Source: Saturnia japonica (taxonomy: Eukaryota > Arthropoda > Insecta > Lepidoptera > Saturniidae). From it: 64,000 bases of DNA. The stretch lies in the NCBI GenBank assembly GCA_033032175.1, contig CM065318.1, positions 4,154,001-4,218,000 of the forward strand, read 5' to 3'. The notes under the pieces were generated by a model. The model did not search any database, was not told the DNA's origin, and worked only from the letters and a program-made list of their open reading frames with translations. This document shows, one piece after another, positions 25,956 through 38,885 of the stretch (positions within the stretch are counted from its first letter, which is position 1; every line of letters begins with the position of its first letter). A program made the translations under genes and the position numbers.

Positions 25956-28452
25956 GTCAGAGACTTTATAGTCTGGTACAACTTTTGCAATGTTTTTTGA
26001 GCATCATGGTGTTTGACGAATTTGGCTTAATATAGATTACAAAATTTATACCGAACAGTACAAAAAAACAGACAGAAAAGAAATCGAGTTAATTAGTTAA
26101 CGTATCAATTAGTTTTAAGTTATGTTTAAAGATTCAAGTCCCTATTTAGCTTAACGAGAACTTTGCTAAAAACGATTACTAAATTACTACTAAACAGAAA
26201 AAAAAGAAAAGAAGAAAGTCAGTTAACAAAAACAGTAAAAAAGAGAGAAATTATAATTTTCTCTTTGACTGCACTTGAAAAAGTTGCATATTTGAAACCA
26301 TTAGGGAATAATAAAACCAACACAAACGTAACGAAGTTCTGAATTAATCATTAATTTTGTACATAAATTGGGCACGTCCGACGAATAAACAAAAATTAAA
26401 ATGAATCCCAGCACAGGATTGCCTTTCACGGGATTAATTCATTAAAATTTCAAAACTTCAAGCGTAGGTAATATAACTGGTGAGTTTTACTTTGTTATGC
26501 ATGCCGCTAACCGCATGTAACTTTATTATATTTTAACACAATATATATAATACAATTTAGTTATGTGATTGGATCTAGTAGGAATTAATTTGACACATTA
26601 ATGTTTTAGGAAATTGGTCCTGTGATCTATATAAAATCTATTACTTTATTAAAGTAAAAGGAAATTTAAACGTTTAACCAGGAAACTTACACTTTAGTTT
26701 ACAATAATTACATGTATAAGATATACATATTTTATTCATCATTTTAAGCCTAATTTATGTGTTATTTTGAATGTCTTTTCATTTATATTTACTGTTTTAG
26801 TTGTTACTTCGTTTTATACATATATAAGCAAGGTGTGTTTACTGATACAATTGTACATTGTAATCATAATTTATGTTACATTCTTAACCCGTCCACGCGT
26901 TACTGTGCCTTTTTGGAGTCCATAGGGGAACATTCATTCAATCGCTACCAAACTTTACAAGATCACTCGCTGGGTTAATATGAAGATTGTCTGAAAATTT
27001 CATCTAAAACGCTTCAGGCGTTTTGGAGTCCACAGGGTACATACATACAAACATCGATTTTTATGTATAAGATATACTTGTTTAGTACCTGCCCACTTGG
27101 CTGGGCGAACAATTTTTTTATCGTTATGAAAAATGATAGACAAATATTTAAACAAACGTACTTGCCCGTTTATAACGTATACTACATTACTATCTTAGCT
27201 ACTTTAGTCGCTAACAGATTATCTTGAAAAGTCGGTAGTAGTGGATAAGGTAGAAGCATAAATACTTAACTGATGGTCTGTCACTCTAAAATTCTCTCAA
27301 CGGTCTATCAATAACAGGGGATCTGACAGAAGCAGAAGAAGAACAAGATGAAACAACTGAACTGCGGTCGTTTTTGAGGTTGATTAGACTTATAGGCTAG
27401 TGTCCTGAACTAAGTGACTAGTTATAACTTTATAATATAAATAGTAATTTGGACGAAAACTTTACATATTAGCAACTTAAACAATTCAAAATAGGCCAAT
27501 TTATGTGGCACTTAGTAATACTGGACTCGATTTAAACTTCCGTGTCTTAAGTCGATAAGCTTAACTTTATCTGGAAGTCTGCTTCAACACAGTCTCATCT
27601 AAGGAATGCCTAGTGAATTATATTTCCCGATACGTTTATCTTTTATCCGACTATCCAGAAACAGGGTAATCTTTTTGATTATATATATAAATATATGTGG
27701 GATATTGGCTAATGAAATTATTTGGATTTTATTGATATTTCTTTTTAATACGGCACGAAAAAATAAATATCTTACATAGTAAATGTTAGTAGACAGGTTA
27801 TCTCAGTGATGCTAGGTACTTTTAAAAAAAACTCAATAATACCATCCTCCAAAAGGTAAGCGTAAAAAATATAAGAATAACAAAAACATAACTTAATAAT
27901 TTAAATATTAGCATGTTAGGGTACTAAACGGCAAACAAAATAATTTTTGACAAAAAAAAAACTGATTTTGAAGAGTTCCCTGGTATATATATATATATAT
28001 ATCTTTGAAGTTGAAGGTGAAATTAATGAAATTAAAATGGGATTATCCTTGAGGTATCACCTATCAAACAAAGAAATAATCATTCAATAAATTAAAATAA
28101 ATAATCGACAAACAATATCAAAACTTTTACTTAAAAATTTGAATTTTCAATAGCTGACTTGTGACTGGCATCACCGCCCTCTACCACAACCTAACATAAC
28201 CAACCCATGCCGTAACCAAGATTGATTACAATATAAACCATTATAAAACAAAGCTATTTATTTGGTGACAAATATGTAATTTTGATGACAGAACCAATTA
28301 TATGAGAAAAATATTTGTTAAGAATAGATATTATATACAACAAACACATAACATACAATATACATTTTGGTAACGAATATAACCTTTGGATACAGAAAAT
28401 ATTGTTGCCTTTCTTATCCTAGCTGGGAAAAATTAATGTATAACACATGTTG
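25956..28452. other. No gene seen
   Basis: AT-rich. A dispersed-repeat block at about 26885-27110 holds two copies of 'cgttttggagtccaYaggg'-type sequence. A Rep-C copy is at 27945-28095, with an (AT) run at 27983-28002. No exon-like segment noticed. Confidence 0.35.
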
Positions 28453-28850
28453 TTAATTACTATACAGACAATAACGGGCGACCATCGGTGACACAGATTT
28501 CATCGGCTTCACGCCTCGATTTAAGGACCTAATATCATAGGAGGGAGAGAACAAGTTGTTTAGTAGAGTATTCCACGCCTGCATGATACGGCAAAGGTAA
28601 GAATTTGCGAACTTTATAGTTTGTGCCGTGATGGGTTCTACCGTATAACTGTGGCTCCGTAGACCAGTCCGCGTGGTTCTGTAAATAAACGAAAATAATG
28701 GGAATAACAAACAACTCTACAGAACATTCTTCGTTATTTATATAGGCATTAAATGAGTTTTGTAATCTTCTCAGTTGATCTACTACGGTATTTAGATTGT
28801 CCTTAAACAAAACAAAATTACACATCAAACGGCTTAAGAAGAGCACCGTA
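28453..28850 (-). pseudogene. Jockey-like LINE reverse transcriptase C-terminus, decayed
   Basis: Two overlapping minus frames together follow a Jockey-type ORF2 C-terminus: ECSVELFVIP in one frame, then RTRTGLRSHSYTVEP, FANSYLCRIMQAWNTL and a final SYDIRSLNRGV in the other. The switch between frames marks an indel, and the 5' portion is absent. Confidence 0.7.
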
Positions 28851-30509
28851 ATTCTCTAACAAGCTGTATCAGCACAAACTTGCTTAGTTAGGATTACGCG
28901 ACTGCATCCGACCTAACTACTCCTCCGTGTAAGCAGATTTCGCTGCAATATTGTCACAGAGTAGACGCAGACTCGACATATTTTTCTTGTTGCGAACATG
29001 GCAAAATTAACACCAAGACATCCCTTACTCAAATTAGGTGCTAATAAGCATTAATTAATAAGTACAAGTGAACATTAACAAACCTAAGCATAAGTAGTCT
29101 TATTTAATATTAAAATCATAAACAGGAAATATCAACTATTTTTATGTATTCTTATAAATAATATCTTTGTGACCAGAGATCTTGCAGAGAAAAAAGTCTG
29201 AGTAAACTTGGAAAGTAAAACGTTATCATACAAAATTCAATCGAAATCGTTAAAGCCGTTTTTGAGAAAGCAATTATATGCTTACATATATGTATATAGT
29301 ATAGATTTATAATAGCCAGCCTGGTCGAGTTTACACAGTCTTTTCCGGATCACAGAGATGTTTTCTAACACAATATTTAACGTTTGAAGGGCTCACTCAG
29401 GGCCTAAATTGAATAAGGTTTGTTCGATATTAATTTTAATTTCTTTGATAGTAAAATATTACAAGACAATTACTAACAAAAAAAACTTTACCAAAATTAT
29501 GAGTTTTCGTGGTATATCTTCGAAGTCGAAGGTCCGAAGCCAATTAAATTAAAATTACCTTTGAGGTATATATACCCTTTACAACAAAAGAAGTTTTTTG
29601 TGACCGTGTTAACAATGTTAATCTGCTACTCACATATAAAAAAATCATTTTTATAAACGTTAACATGTTTACAGTATAATACCAGTATTGTTATTTATAT
29701 TACTAGAGAGTACAAATGCCTATAGCAATCTTCCATCCCCAACATTTAAATCAAATTAACTCCCTCTCAAAAGCTTTTATTGGCCGGGCGAAACAAAACC
29801 GCTATTCTCGTGTCGTCGACATTAAATAATCGCAATGTCCTTCAGTTATTTCGAAAAGTGAATTTCTGACGAGTATTTCAAATAGAGACTAGCACGTTCA
29901 AGTAAATAAACTCTTGAGACTTATAATATTAGTATAGATACAAAAAAAATTTTTTAGCGGAAGTGAGTAACAGAGTGTAAAGTTCCTCATCCGCCATAGA
30001 ACAGGGATGATCCTCCGACCAGACGGGTGTTATGACCTTGGCTTTAATAATCAGAGAAATTAAAAAAAAACATCAGTCGTACAACTGCACGACAGAAGTG
30101 AAAACTTCTTAGCTTCACAAACTTGTAAAAAGAAGTTTTCATTTCAAGTGTTTATACAATTATGGACATATTTAGAAGAAAGTAATAAAAAGGTAGAAAA
30201 CCAGAAAATATTTTCTTGTTTCATTCTGGCTATATATACCAGTATTATGTAATTTAAAAAAGGGACATTGTGAATAGGGTTTTACTTTAACTTTCATTAA
30301 TTTTTTTAATTTGACTATCTGTTGATTTCTTTGATATGTAGTGTATGAAATCAACTTGATTTTTATTGTTTTCTGTTTTTTTTTAAAGAAAAAAAAGTTT
30401 ATTATTCAATTAATGAAGGGAACTTCATTTCATAACTTTGAGTGTAATCAGAAACCGTACTTGAACTTCATCCGAAGTACCAAACAAGCTGCAGGAAGAT
30501 CGACAAGTG
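28851..30509. other. No gene seen; Rep-F and Rep-C copies
   Basis: Rep-F at about 29190-29310 (aatcgttaaagccgtttttgagaaagc), Rep-C at 29430-29600, and an RTE-like tail (cttgagacttataatattagtatagat) at 29910-29938. No coding signal seen. Confidence 0.4.
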
Positions 30510-30972
30510 ACAGTTAGCACCAATGCTTGGGATAAAGTGGGGAAAAAATTAAACTAAGAAATCCAGCACCAGCTAACCTAAGGGATCTCAAAACTGTATT
30601 GGTTGAAGAATGGAACCTAATGCCACAAACTTTTATTGACAATTTAATAAAAAGTATGGCTAGATGGGTGCAGGCAATTTTGACAGCGAGAGGACGCAAT
30701 ACTAAATACTGAATGTGACACTCATTTAAAAAAAAACAGTCTTAGAACAATATTCAGTTGTCAATATGTTAGGTCAAAATTCCTTACAATAAAAATACTG
30801 ATCTTACGGCCTTTTTTTCGTTCAGTCAATTTTTTCTGTATTCAAAAATGTTAATTTAATAAATTGATTCTATTCAACGTATTTTAAAAGCTTATATTGT
30901 ACAAATAAATCTGTTTTCACTTTAATTTGCACCTTTTTTTATTGGGTTCCTCTAAATATGCCCATGAGTGTA
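30510..30972 (+). mobile_element. Tc1-type DNA transposon remnant (3' half)
   Basis: The translation around 30515-30710 matches the C-terminus of Tc1-family transposases: a NAWDKVGKK-like block, then NPAPANLRDLKT, VEEWNLMPQTFIDNLIKSM and LTARGRNTKY before the stop. A stop and frame slip near 30560 break it. The 3' end is probably the 'gggttcctctaaatatgcccatgagtgta' terminus ending at about 30972. No matching left terminal repeat was found, so the element is 5'-truncated; the catalytic region is missing apart from its tail. Confidence 0.7.
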
Positions 30973-31182
30973 TATCAGCTGTTTAGTTATCATATTACAA
31001 GCTTTGCTTAGTTCGGAATTAAATGGCCGTGTGTGTATCTGAGCGTGACGGTCACGCGAGTTCAGTGCTTTTCCCATCCCAACAGAGCCCAACGTGCCTA
31101 AAGAAGTTTTAATTTCAAAAACGTGTAAACAAAAACTAATAGTCGTCGTTCATTAAATCAAAATATCGAGTCTTTGTGAATA

Positions 31183-31341
31183 ATGGACGTAAGCGGGTCA
31201 GATATGGCGTTATGCCAAACGCTAAAGCCCGAAGCATGTGGCATGGATGGTTTCATACAAATGGTTCAATCTTTCGGCCTCGATCGACCTCCATTATTTC
31301 AGAGCTTTGAAAAACATGCATTGTTTACGTCATTTACATAA
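31183..31341 (+). CDS. Unrecognised 52-codon ORF, possible first exon
   Basis: ATG at 31183 (context gaataATGG) starts a 52-codon frame of coding-like composition, MDVSGSDMALCQTLKPEACG at its N-terminus. It sits downstream of a less AT-rich stretch (31020-31110) that contains a palindrome-like 'gcgtgacggtcacgcg'. No domain recognised. An acceptor-like 'attcaatttcag' at 31470-31490 is followed by a 28-codon open frame with three cysteines ending at 31578, which could be a second exon, but no good donor was found after the first. Confidence 0.3.
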   Translation: MDVSGSDMALCQTLKPEACGMDGFIQMVQSFGLDRPPLFQSFEKHALFTSFT

Positions 31342-31617
31342 AGCTTGTTCATGACTTTTTGATTTATTAATTTCAGACCTGTATAGTTTATAGTGTTTAT
31401 AACTTTGTATCTGGCATTTTACTTCTTATCGTTTGATTATTATGCACAAGTGCATTGGAAAAAAAAACGTTTTTTTTTTATTCAATTTCAGAAAGTAAGA
31501 GAAAATAGTACAAAAGCCTTACTACAAACTTGTATTCAGTGCCGTAGTAAATTAGAAAACATAAAATGTAATAAATGAGTAGCAAACAAAGAGTTGATGT
31601 ATAATATTATGTCGAAT

Positions 31618-32345
31618 CTATACTAATATTATAAAGCTGAAAGTTTGTTTGTTTGTTTAGTTGAATACGCTAATCTCAGAAAGTACTGGTTGGAATGGAA
31701 AAATTATTTTACTTTTGGATAGCCCATTTATCGAGGCTATATAACATCACACTACAACCAATAGGAGCGGAGCATCAATGAAAAATGTTACAAAAACGGA
31801 CAAAATTTATTCCTTTTTAATGTTTCCATTGCGTACGCTGCGTACATGGTTAAAGTTACGCAACAACGATGTGTGATGGAATTGTTTCTCTTAAAAAGTT
31901 TAAAAGCATAGCATATGTCCGTGCCCGGGATAGCATATGTCCATCTTTTATGGTTGACGCAATATAAATATTTTTATGGTAATAAAATTTGTTGTAAAAT
32001 AATGTATTATTTGCGAAGGTGTTTTTATAAACATGGTATTAATCCTTAACCAAATAAATACGATATTCATCACAACTATTTAATTTTGGACAAGATTACC
32101 CTTTACATCATTTGATTTCAATGAATATCTTAGGTGATATCACAGTTTTAAAATAACTCCGCAGCAAAATAATAATCAAGTACCACGCGTGCATTTTAGC
32201 GGTATGATGTGGCAGGCGAGCGGCACTTATAAATTGTATTATAGGTGCTTATGGCATTCGCTATTTGGCTCTGTCTACGTCCCACTCTCTCTAACCCTCA
32301 CTATCTGTTATGTGACGCAGGCGAAGTTGCGCGGGTCAGCTAGTT
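31618..32345 (-). repeat. Dispersed repeat with 'ctagctgacccgcgcaac' end
   Basis: Runs from 'tactaatattataaagctgaaagtttgtttg' at the left to 'cgaagttgcgcgggtcagctagt' at the right, both typical ends of a dispersed lepidopteran element read on the minus strand. Frames inside carry no conserved domain. The 133-codon frame just beyond it (32392-32793) is AT-driven. Confidence 0.55.
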
Positions 32346-35000
32346 TCATTATAAAAACTGTCATCTTACAAAATTAGTTTCTAAACTATATTTATAAAAT
32401 AACTATAAAAAAATATTTAAAATTAAATAAGGTATGACTCATGACTTTATTGCGTTGTAGGATTGAACACGGCTCTAAATTCTGGAAAAAAATGTTGTTT
32501 AGACTCCATGTGATGGTCGAAAAGCATTTCAAATATCTAAATCTTGATCTACTAGTACCTACTACTTGAGCTAGCCAGCGAATCTCCTGTTGTGGTCCTA
32601 GAAAGGATAGGGTGCAAGGGGACAGATATATACGACTGAAAAAAGTCCCTAAAACAAAACAAAAAAATAGATAAATAATCTGACTAATACATATTGCACG
32701 GTACATACTCCCTGCAGCTGTTATATCTAAAATAATAGTTGGCAACGTCTCAATAAAAAATAATTTAAAAATGTTGTCGACTTTTTTTAACAATTTTTTC
32801 TAGTTACATATTATTTTAAACAATAATTAATAACATATTATAATCGTTATTAAACTCCATTTTAAAGAAAGGTATACATAGCATCAAATTTTTTAACCGC
32901 ATGAGAAATTATGTTTAAAATTTTATACATCATCAGTCTTAAAATTTGCATTGTTTTGTGAACTTATTAAGTTTGTATTACTTAATTGAAATTGTAACTT
33001 AATATTTACTTAAGTTTTACAACACAAATACTATATGAAAAATGTTCAGATACTTGCTTAAGTATACCAAAACTAAACGATAAATGGTACGCAACATTTG
33101 GTACCCAATGGAATAGTGAACTGTTGAACTTTATGACAAAGAATATGTGTATACATAATTAATAAACGGCAAGTAGGTAAGTGAAAAGTAAAAAAATAAA
33201 AACGGTAATATAATATAGATGTATTTACAAGAAACGTTTGAAATGAAAAAAAAAACGTCTCATTTAATTGTTTCTTTCCAAGCTTCTGGCGTCTGACTAA
33301 AAAAGTACATTTTAAGTTAATATATAGTAATGTCTGAAATTTGTATTTTCGCTTTGAATTTGGTTTTTGAATTTTATAAAAAAGATGTCCCTGTTTGTTT
33401 AGAGATAAAATTATGAAAACTATGTACTATAGATAGCTTATCATTTCACATTAAAAGCAATCCTTTTGTTAACTTTTTCATTAATATTACATGCGAGTTT
33501 CCTTTCGAATTATGTAATTTTCAGCAACGGAATAATATATGAGGCGTCGGAATTCCGGATACCATCCGGTTATGACCGGATATTTGTCCGGAAAATAGAA
33601 CTTGTCCTTTCCCTAGCTCCAAACTTTGCCGCTTGTTACATTGAAGCGTACAGTCCCATCCAGATGTTCGTGAATTGAGTGTTCAACCACTTTTATTGAT
33701 ATCAGTTTAGTTTTAGACTGGGCATATTTTGTTATTAATGTTAACGCGTTTGTTATTTATAATACAAGTGTATCGATTGATTTATAAATACTGATTAATA
33801 TCACTTAACTGACATAACTTAACTAATGAATAGATTAACTCATTAATATAATATTGATTAAAGAACCTTTGAACTCAAAAAATGTTACGCAGGGCACAAT
33901 TAAACAATTTTTTACCTAAAATGATTTTATCTCAAAATTTTTATATAAGGTCGGCAAGTACAAATAAGAAATGTTTTAGATCCCAGTACAAAATAACAAT
34001 ACTGCACTGATTCAGTGTAGTAATTATGCTGACACCGGGACTTGTTTATCCCCGGACAACATGTTACTTATTGTTTTAATTGTTTGTTTTATAATTGTAT
34101 ACTGTTATAGTTTTATGTATGTGTTTTGTCATGGATAAGTTAACTTTTTCTTTCTTTTTATTATGGGATATTTATCTATACTCATCAAGAACAACTGATA
34201 AATCCATTTCAAAAACGATTTCGATGTGTTATTAAATATTTTGTTTATTTTGCCAGCAATGAGTAAGTTCACGCTGGCGATATTGATAATGTTTAAATTA
34301 ATGTGTTTAGAAAATCACCATTAAAATTATATAATTGACACATTCATTGGTATTTTGTTTATGTGTAAAATTCATTCCAATTATCTGATATGTGCGAACA
34401 TGAAATAAAGTGACACTTATGTTGGAAACAATCCTCAATATGGAATGCCTGTTGTTAATAAGCTTTCTATTTGAAACGTTATATTCATAAATTTTATGAA
34501 AAAAGTAAAACAAATGAGATTTATAAAATTATTGCCGCCTAGAGATGCCTTTTGGCGGGATCTTGCTTGATCTGTTATATTGTGCTCACAACTCATATAT
34601 TTACGTTATTTGTGACATTTTCCGTGATATAAGTTCGGTTATTTTGCATAAGTGGATTATAAATAAATAGCAGTAGCCCGCGGCTTCGCTCGCCTAGATA
34701 TTGAAATACAAATTTTTTAGGGAATACTCGGATCTTTTTTTTACATCTGACTACACTGTTAGTCTGAAGGGCCCTAAACAAATAGAGCCGCTGATGGCTT
34801 TTACAACTTTACCGAGCTTGATACTAGGATCACTTCCGGATCCGGATCGAATTCTTTTTTGTTAACACTAAAATACTAAATTCTCGAATAAAAAATTGGA
34901 AGTTGGAGGTTAAAAATTTTTACCCTAATCACATAGCGGTATGAAATATACTTTACGACTTATTCTCATACCTACCTATTATACAAAATACAATATAATA
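32346..35000. other. No gene seen
   Basis: AT-rich. One block at 33985-34060 (cactgattcagtgtagtaattatgctgac) is repeated near 45355-45420. A Rep-G copy lies at 34745-34825, next to a 'cccgcggcttcgctcgcct' repeat start at 34676-34695. A short GC-richer segment at 33535-33660 contains clustered CCGG (ccggataccatccgg...ccggatatttgtccgg) but no recognisable gene. Confidence 0.35.
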
Positions 35001-36326
35001 TTAGGTCGGGGAAAAAGTGTTTTCGCATAACGTAGGTATAAATTTATTATAAAATTTCTTTGGCTGTACTATTTGTATCTGGCATTTAAAAATAATACGA
35101 AGGCAAACATTGACACTGGCAAGTGCTACTGCAGCGCCAAAATAAGCAAAAGAACGTTTATGGTTAGAACATCCCGCGGATATCATCCGGCTTGGTAATA
35201 GTAACATTTAAAAAAAAGTTGTTTCCCGCTATTTTTCATTTCTTTTTCTTTCTGTAAAAATGAGTGAATCTAATGAAGAAATTCGATACATTTTAAAATA
35301 TTATTACAAAAAAGGCAAAAATGCAACTCAAGGAGCGAAAAAAATTTGTGATGTTTATGGACCTAATGCAGTGTCAGTAAGAGTAGCACAAAGTTGGTTC
35401 AAACGTTTTCAGTCCGGAAATTTTGATGTTAAAGATGCACCTCGCTCTGGACGCCCTGTTACGAATAAATTGGACGCCATTTTTGAAAAAGTAGAGCAAG
35501 ATCGGCATATCAGTAGTTACAATGTAGCTGACGAACTAGGAATTTACCACAAAATAGTTTTAACCCATTTCAAGAAAGCTGGCTATACCAAAAAGCTCGA
35601 TATTTGGGTGCCACACGAGCTCACTGAAAGAAACCTAATGAACCGTGTACTCATTTGCGATTTATTATTGAGAAGTAATGAAACCGAGCCGTTTTTGAAG
35701 AGATTGATAACTGGCGATGAAAAGTGGATCACGTACGACAAGAACGTGCGACAAAAAGGTCGTGGTCTAAGGTCGGCCAGGCTATACAGACTGTGGCTAA
35801 ACCTGGGCTAACTCGAAATAAGGTGATGCTGTGTGTATGGTGGGACTAGAAGTGCATTGTTCATTATGAGCTTTTACCGCCCGGCAAAACCATCGATTCG
35901 GATCTCTACTGCCAACAACTAATGAGATTAAAGGAAGCAGTTGAGAGAAAGCGGACGGAATTGATCAACAGGATGGGTGTGGTCTTTCATCACGATAACG
36001 CTAGTTTGGCTGGAAGGTGTTATTGCATCCACCATATAGCCCTGACCTTGCACCTTAAGATTTTTACCTGTTTCGGTCTCTTCAGAATTCTTTAGGTTCT
36101 GTAAGGATAACATTAAGAGAGGACTGCCAAAACTATTTGTCGCGTTATTTTGATCAGATGTACAAAAGTTTCTACAGCAATGGGATCATGTCTCTACCTA
36201 TAAAATGGCAGAAACCCATCGAACAAAAAGGCACATATATACTTTAAATAAATATAAATAAACTTTGAAAAAAAAATGTCTTGAGTTTTCATATAAAATT
36301 GCGAAGAAACTTTTTCCCCGACCAAT
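35001..36326 (+). mobile_element. mori-type mariner, dead copy with both terminal repeats
   Basis: Left terminal repeat at 35001-35028 (ttaggtcggggaaaaagtgt...) and right repeat at about 36299-36326 are imperfect inverted copies, each next to a TA dinucleotide (34999-35000 and 36327-36328). The length of about 1.33 kb is normal for mariner. It carries the broken transposase described separately. Boundaries at the right end are uncertain by 1-2 bases. Confidence 0.85.
35260..36062 (+). pseudogene. mariner transposase pseudogene
   Basis: ATG at 35260 starts the paired-like N-terminal HTH region (QSWFKRFQSGNFDVKDAPRS, GRPVT) and reads into the first catalytic Asp block (TGDEKW). At about 35757 an indel shifts the frame, so the original frame stops at 35811. 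In the shifted frame homology continues (VAKPGLTRNKVMLCVWWD, then a nonsense codon in place of the usual Trp), then to HHDNA (second Asp). A deletion joins this almost directly to the GW-KVLLHPPYSPDLAP block with the third Asp. All three catalytic Asp blocks are visible but not in one frame: the copy is inactive. Confidence 0.88.
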
Positions 36327-36799
36327 TATATAAAACTTCATAAAAATCGGTCCCGCCGTTTCGGAGGAGTGCGACCACAAACACTGTGACACGAGATTTT
36401 TATATATAGGTAAGTTATAACTAAAACCATGAATTCTAGGTTGTCACGAAACCCCCTCTATAGTTTTAACAAGACGACTACCATTTTCATAAAGCGTTGA
36501 TTGAACACTGAAGATTAGAAAATATACTATTCGCGAAATTCACGTGACATTTTTTTAATCGTTTGTAGCTGTTAGCATTATTTCTCACCCGATTTTAAGT
36601 CTACCACCATGTTTTTATTCACCGATCAGACTCATCGCAGGGATTCGACCTCACGTCGATCGACGTAGTGGCCGAACCGTTACTGCTTGGAAACATGGAC
36701 ATAATCGTTTATAAACCATCGGTTGCTATTAAATAGGAAAAAATGAGGCCTTTGCTTAGTGATAGGGTATTAATAGGCTGGTCGTATAATCAATATATA

Positions 36800-37545
36800 T
36801 GACTAGCTATGGCCGCGGCTCCACTCCCGTGGACTACAGGTTGTCCGGGTTTGTGGTGATCTCGCTTCCACTAACAGAGGTTGCCAGCCGGTTATTTTAA
36901 AAATAAAAATACTTATGATTTTATTTGCACGGAGCTCTAATTTTTCTTTAAATAAAGGTATTCTGAGTTATATATTCCTTATAACATTAGCTATCTGCTA
37001 GTGAAAGTCCCATAAAAATCGATTGAGCCGTTTCAGAGATTACCCGGAATAAACAGACAGACGTTAATTTAAAAAAAAATTACAGGTTGCACTCCGGGTG
37101 TGCCGACAGAAGTGAAAACTTGATCCCGACGGCGAAACGCCAAACTAAACGTCTATACTCGGTATATGTTGCTGTGATATCGTAACATTAGATTTATTTA
37201 ATAAAATATTTATTAATCGGGAGTTAACAATTGTTGTATTACACTAGGTTGTTTGAACACTAGGCAAAACAGTTGTTATAAATTTTAAAGCAATTTTTTT
37301 TTTTAATTTATCTAGACGCGTTCGCAGTCTGCTATATGTACATGCATATATGCACACACTATAGCTGCGTCTCGTAACGGTGTCGCTAGTTCAGAGATTT
37401 TATCTCATCTAAAAATATGCGTACCGCGATAAAAGTTATCACTTAAAAAAAATTGTTATAGGTATATCGTATATACTTTCATATGCATTTGTAAAAAGCC
37501 GTTATTTTTGGATTACAAACAGACAATTCAATTTTATTTATTTTA
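36800..37545 (+). repeat. Rep-A dispersed repeat
   Basis: Starts with a decayed 'gactagctatggccgcggct' head and includes 'gccgtttcagagattacccggaataaacagacagac' and 'ataggtatatcgtatatactttcatatgcatttg'. About 350 bp of unrelated sequence (37085-37440) sits before the 'ataggtatatcg' landmark, so the copy is interrupted or rearranged. Confidence 0.6.
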
Positions 37546-37904
37546 GTTTTAGAAAACATAGTTCACAATCGGATATTCGTATCTACTGAAGTCGAAACGT
37601 CGATTCGACTAAACTCAGTTGTGATTGGCATCTATAAATGGAGTACGGTATTACAGAGGAATTCTCTACGGATCCATATCAGACGAACACGTTCGTACCG
37701 TCCTACGTACAGGTAACTAACATCAACATATAGGACGCATAATTAATACTAAGCTAGTTTAAAGATGCCAATCATCTCCTCACAAAAGCCAAGACTTCGC
37801 GATTTCAATACTGAATTAGAGAAAATCGCGGACTTTTCTCTAAGCATTTTGAAGAACTACAATTCTTTAGTACATTAATTTGAAGTGTCTCATAAGTATT
37901 AGTC

Positions 37905-38065
37905 AGCGTAAGCCATGTAAGCGCCGAAAATCATTTTTTGATGCCATCTTCAAAGGATCACCTACAATAAGCATATAACCGGGAACGAGAGTAGCACGAT
38001 TGGCACGTATGCTCGATCGACGGCATTGTGTAGTCAACGCGAACGGAGTCCCGGGCACAGCTAGT
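37905..38065 (-). repeat. Rep-A fragment (minus)
   Basis: Antisense fragment ending in 'gaacggagtcccgggcacagctagtt', the head of the family; only the first third is present. Confidence 0.5.
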
Positions 38066-38162
38066 TGGGCTATAAAATGCAGAAAGAACATTTAAATATG
38101 ACTGGTAATTCCAGAGATAACGCATTTCGCACGCGCGAAACAAACAAAGACTTTATATAACA

Positions 38163-38885
38163 CTAGCTGTGCCTCGCGGTTTTTTCACCTGCATATAATT
38201 TAGAAGAAATCACTGATTAATGATTTATAATACTTCAGTATAGATAATATTTTTACTCTGGTCACATCTCGGCATCGCACGGTTTGTTCGCGCCGCTAAC
38301 TAATATAGACCCGAGCCGAGTGTTAAAATATTTTAATTTTGTATTACCTCTCAAACTATGCGTCCAAATAACGTACTATAAAAGACAAAGTTTATCTTCA
38401 TTATAAATTGTCTTTATTATGAAGTAACTTTTGTTCGTAAGGATTAGTAGGCCATGCTTAAAAATAATGTTCATAAATTAATGTTTAATCTTCAACAAAA
38501 AAAATTGCAAAATACCTTATTGTGGCTCATGTATAAGAGATAAATATATGCTATCACTGATTTTTTTTATATGTATATACTAATGGCCAATGTTTTTGTA
38601 GAACATTGTATTGACGTATCATTAACCATTACGCCAGCGCATGCGGCTAAAGCAGTTCGCGAGGTGTTCGACTTCCGACTTACGTAACAAAAATCAATAT
38701 TTAAGGCTAGCTAGAAACTGTAGCCTAATGTTATATAACACAATGTTATCCCAGTATAATCTATACTATTCCTCGTGAGTCTGGCTATCATATAAAAAAT
38801 AATTTTTCGAATCTAACTGGTAGTTCCAGAGATTGGCGTGTTTAAGCAAACAAAAAACTTTTCCGCTTTATTTTATTATTAATAT
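38163..38885 (+). repeat. Rep-B dispersed repeat
   Basis: Nearly collinear over about 700 bp with 44425-45135: 'agaagaaatcactgatt', 'gttcgcgccgctaact', 'tagacccgagccgagtgtt', 'gaagtaacttttgttcgtaa', 'cgacttccgacttacgtaacaaaaatcaatattta', 'gtctggctatcatat', 'ttaagcaaacaaa'. Non-coding. Confidence 0.8.

Noticed and set aside
27983..28002. (AT)n run as a possible origin or regulatory site
   Set aside because: Simple microsatellite inside a Rep-C copy.
32392..32793. 133-codon minus ORF
   Set aside because: Phe/Ile/Leu-rich translation of AT-rich DNA, no domain, no splice or promoter support.
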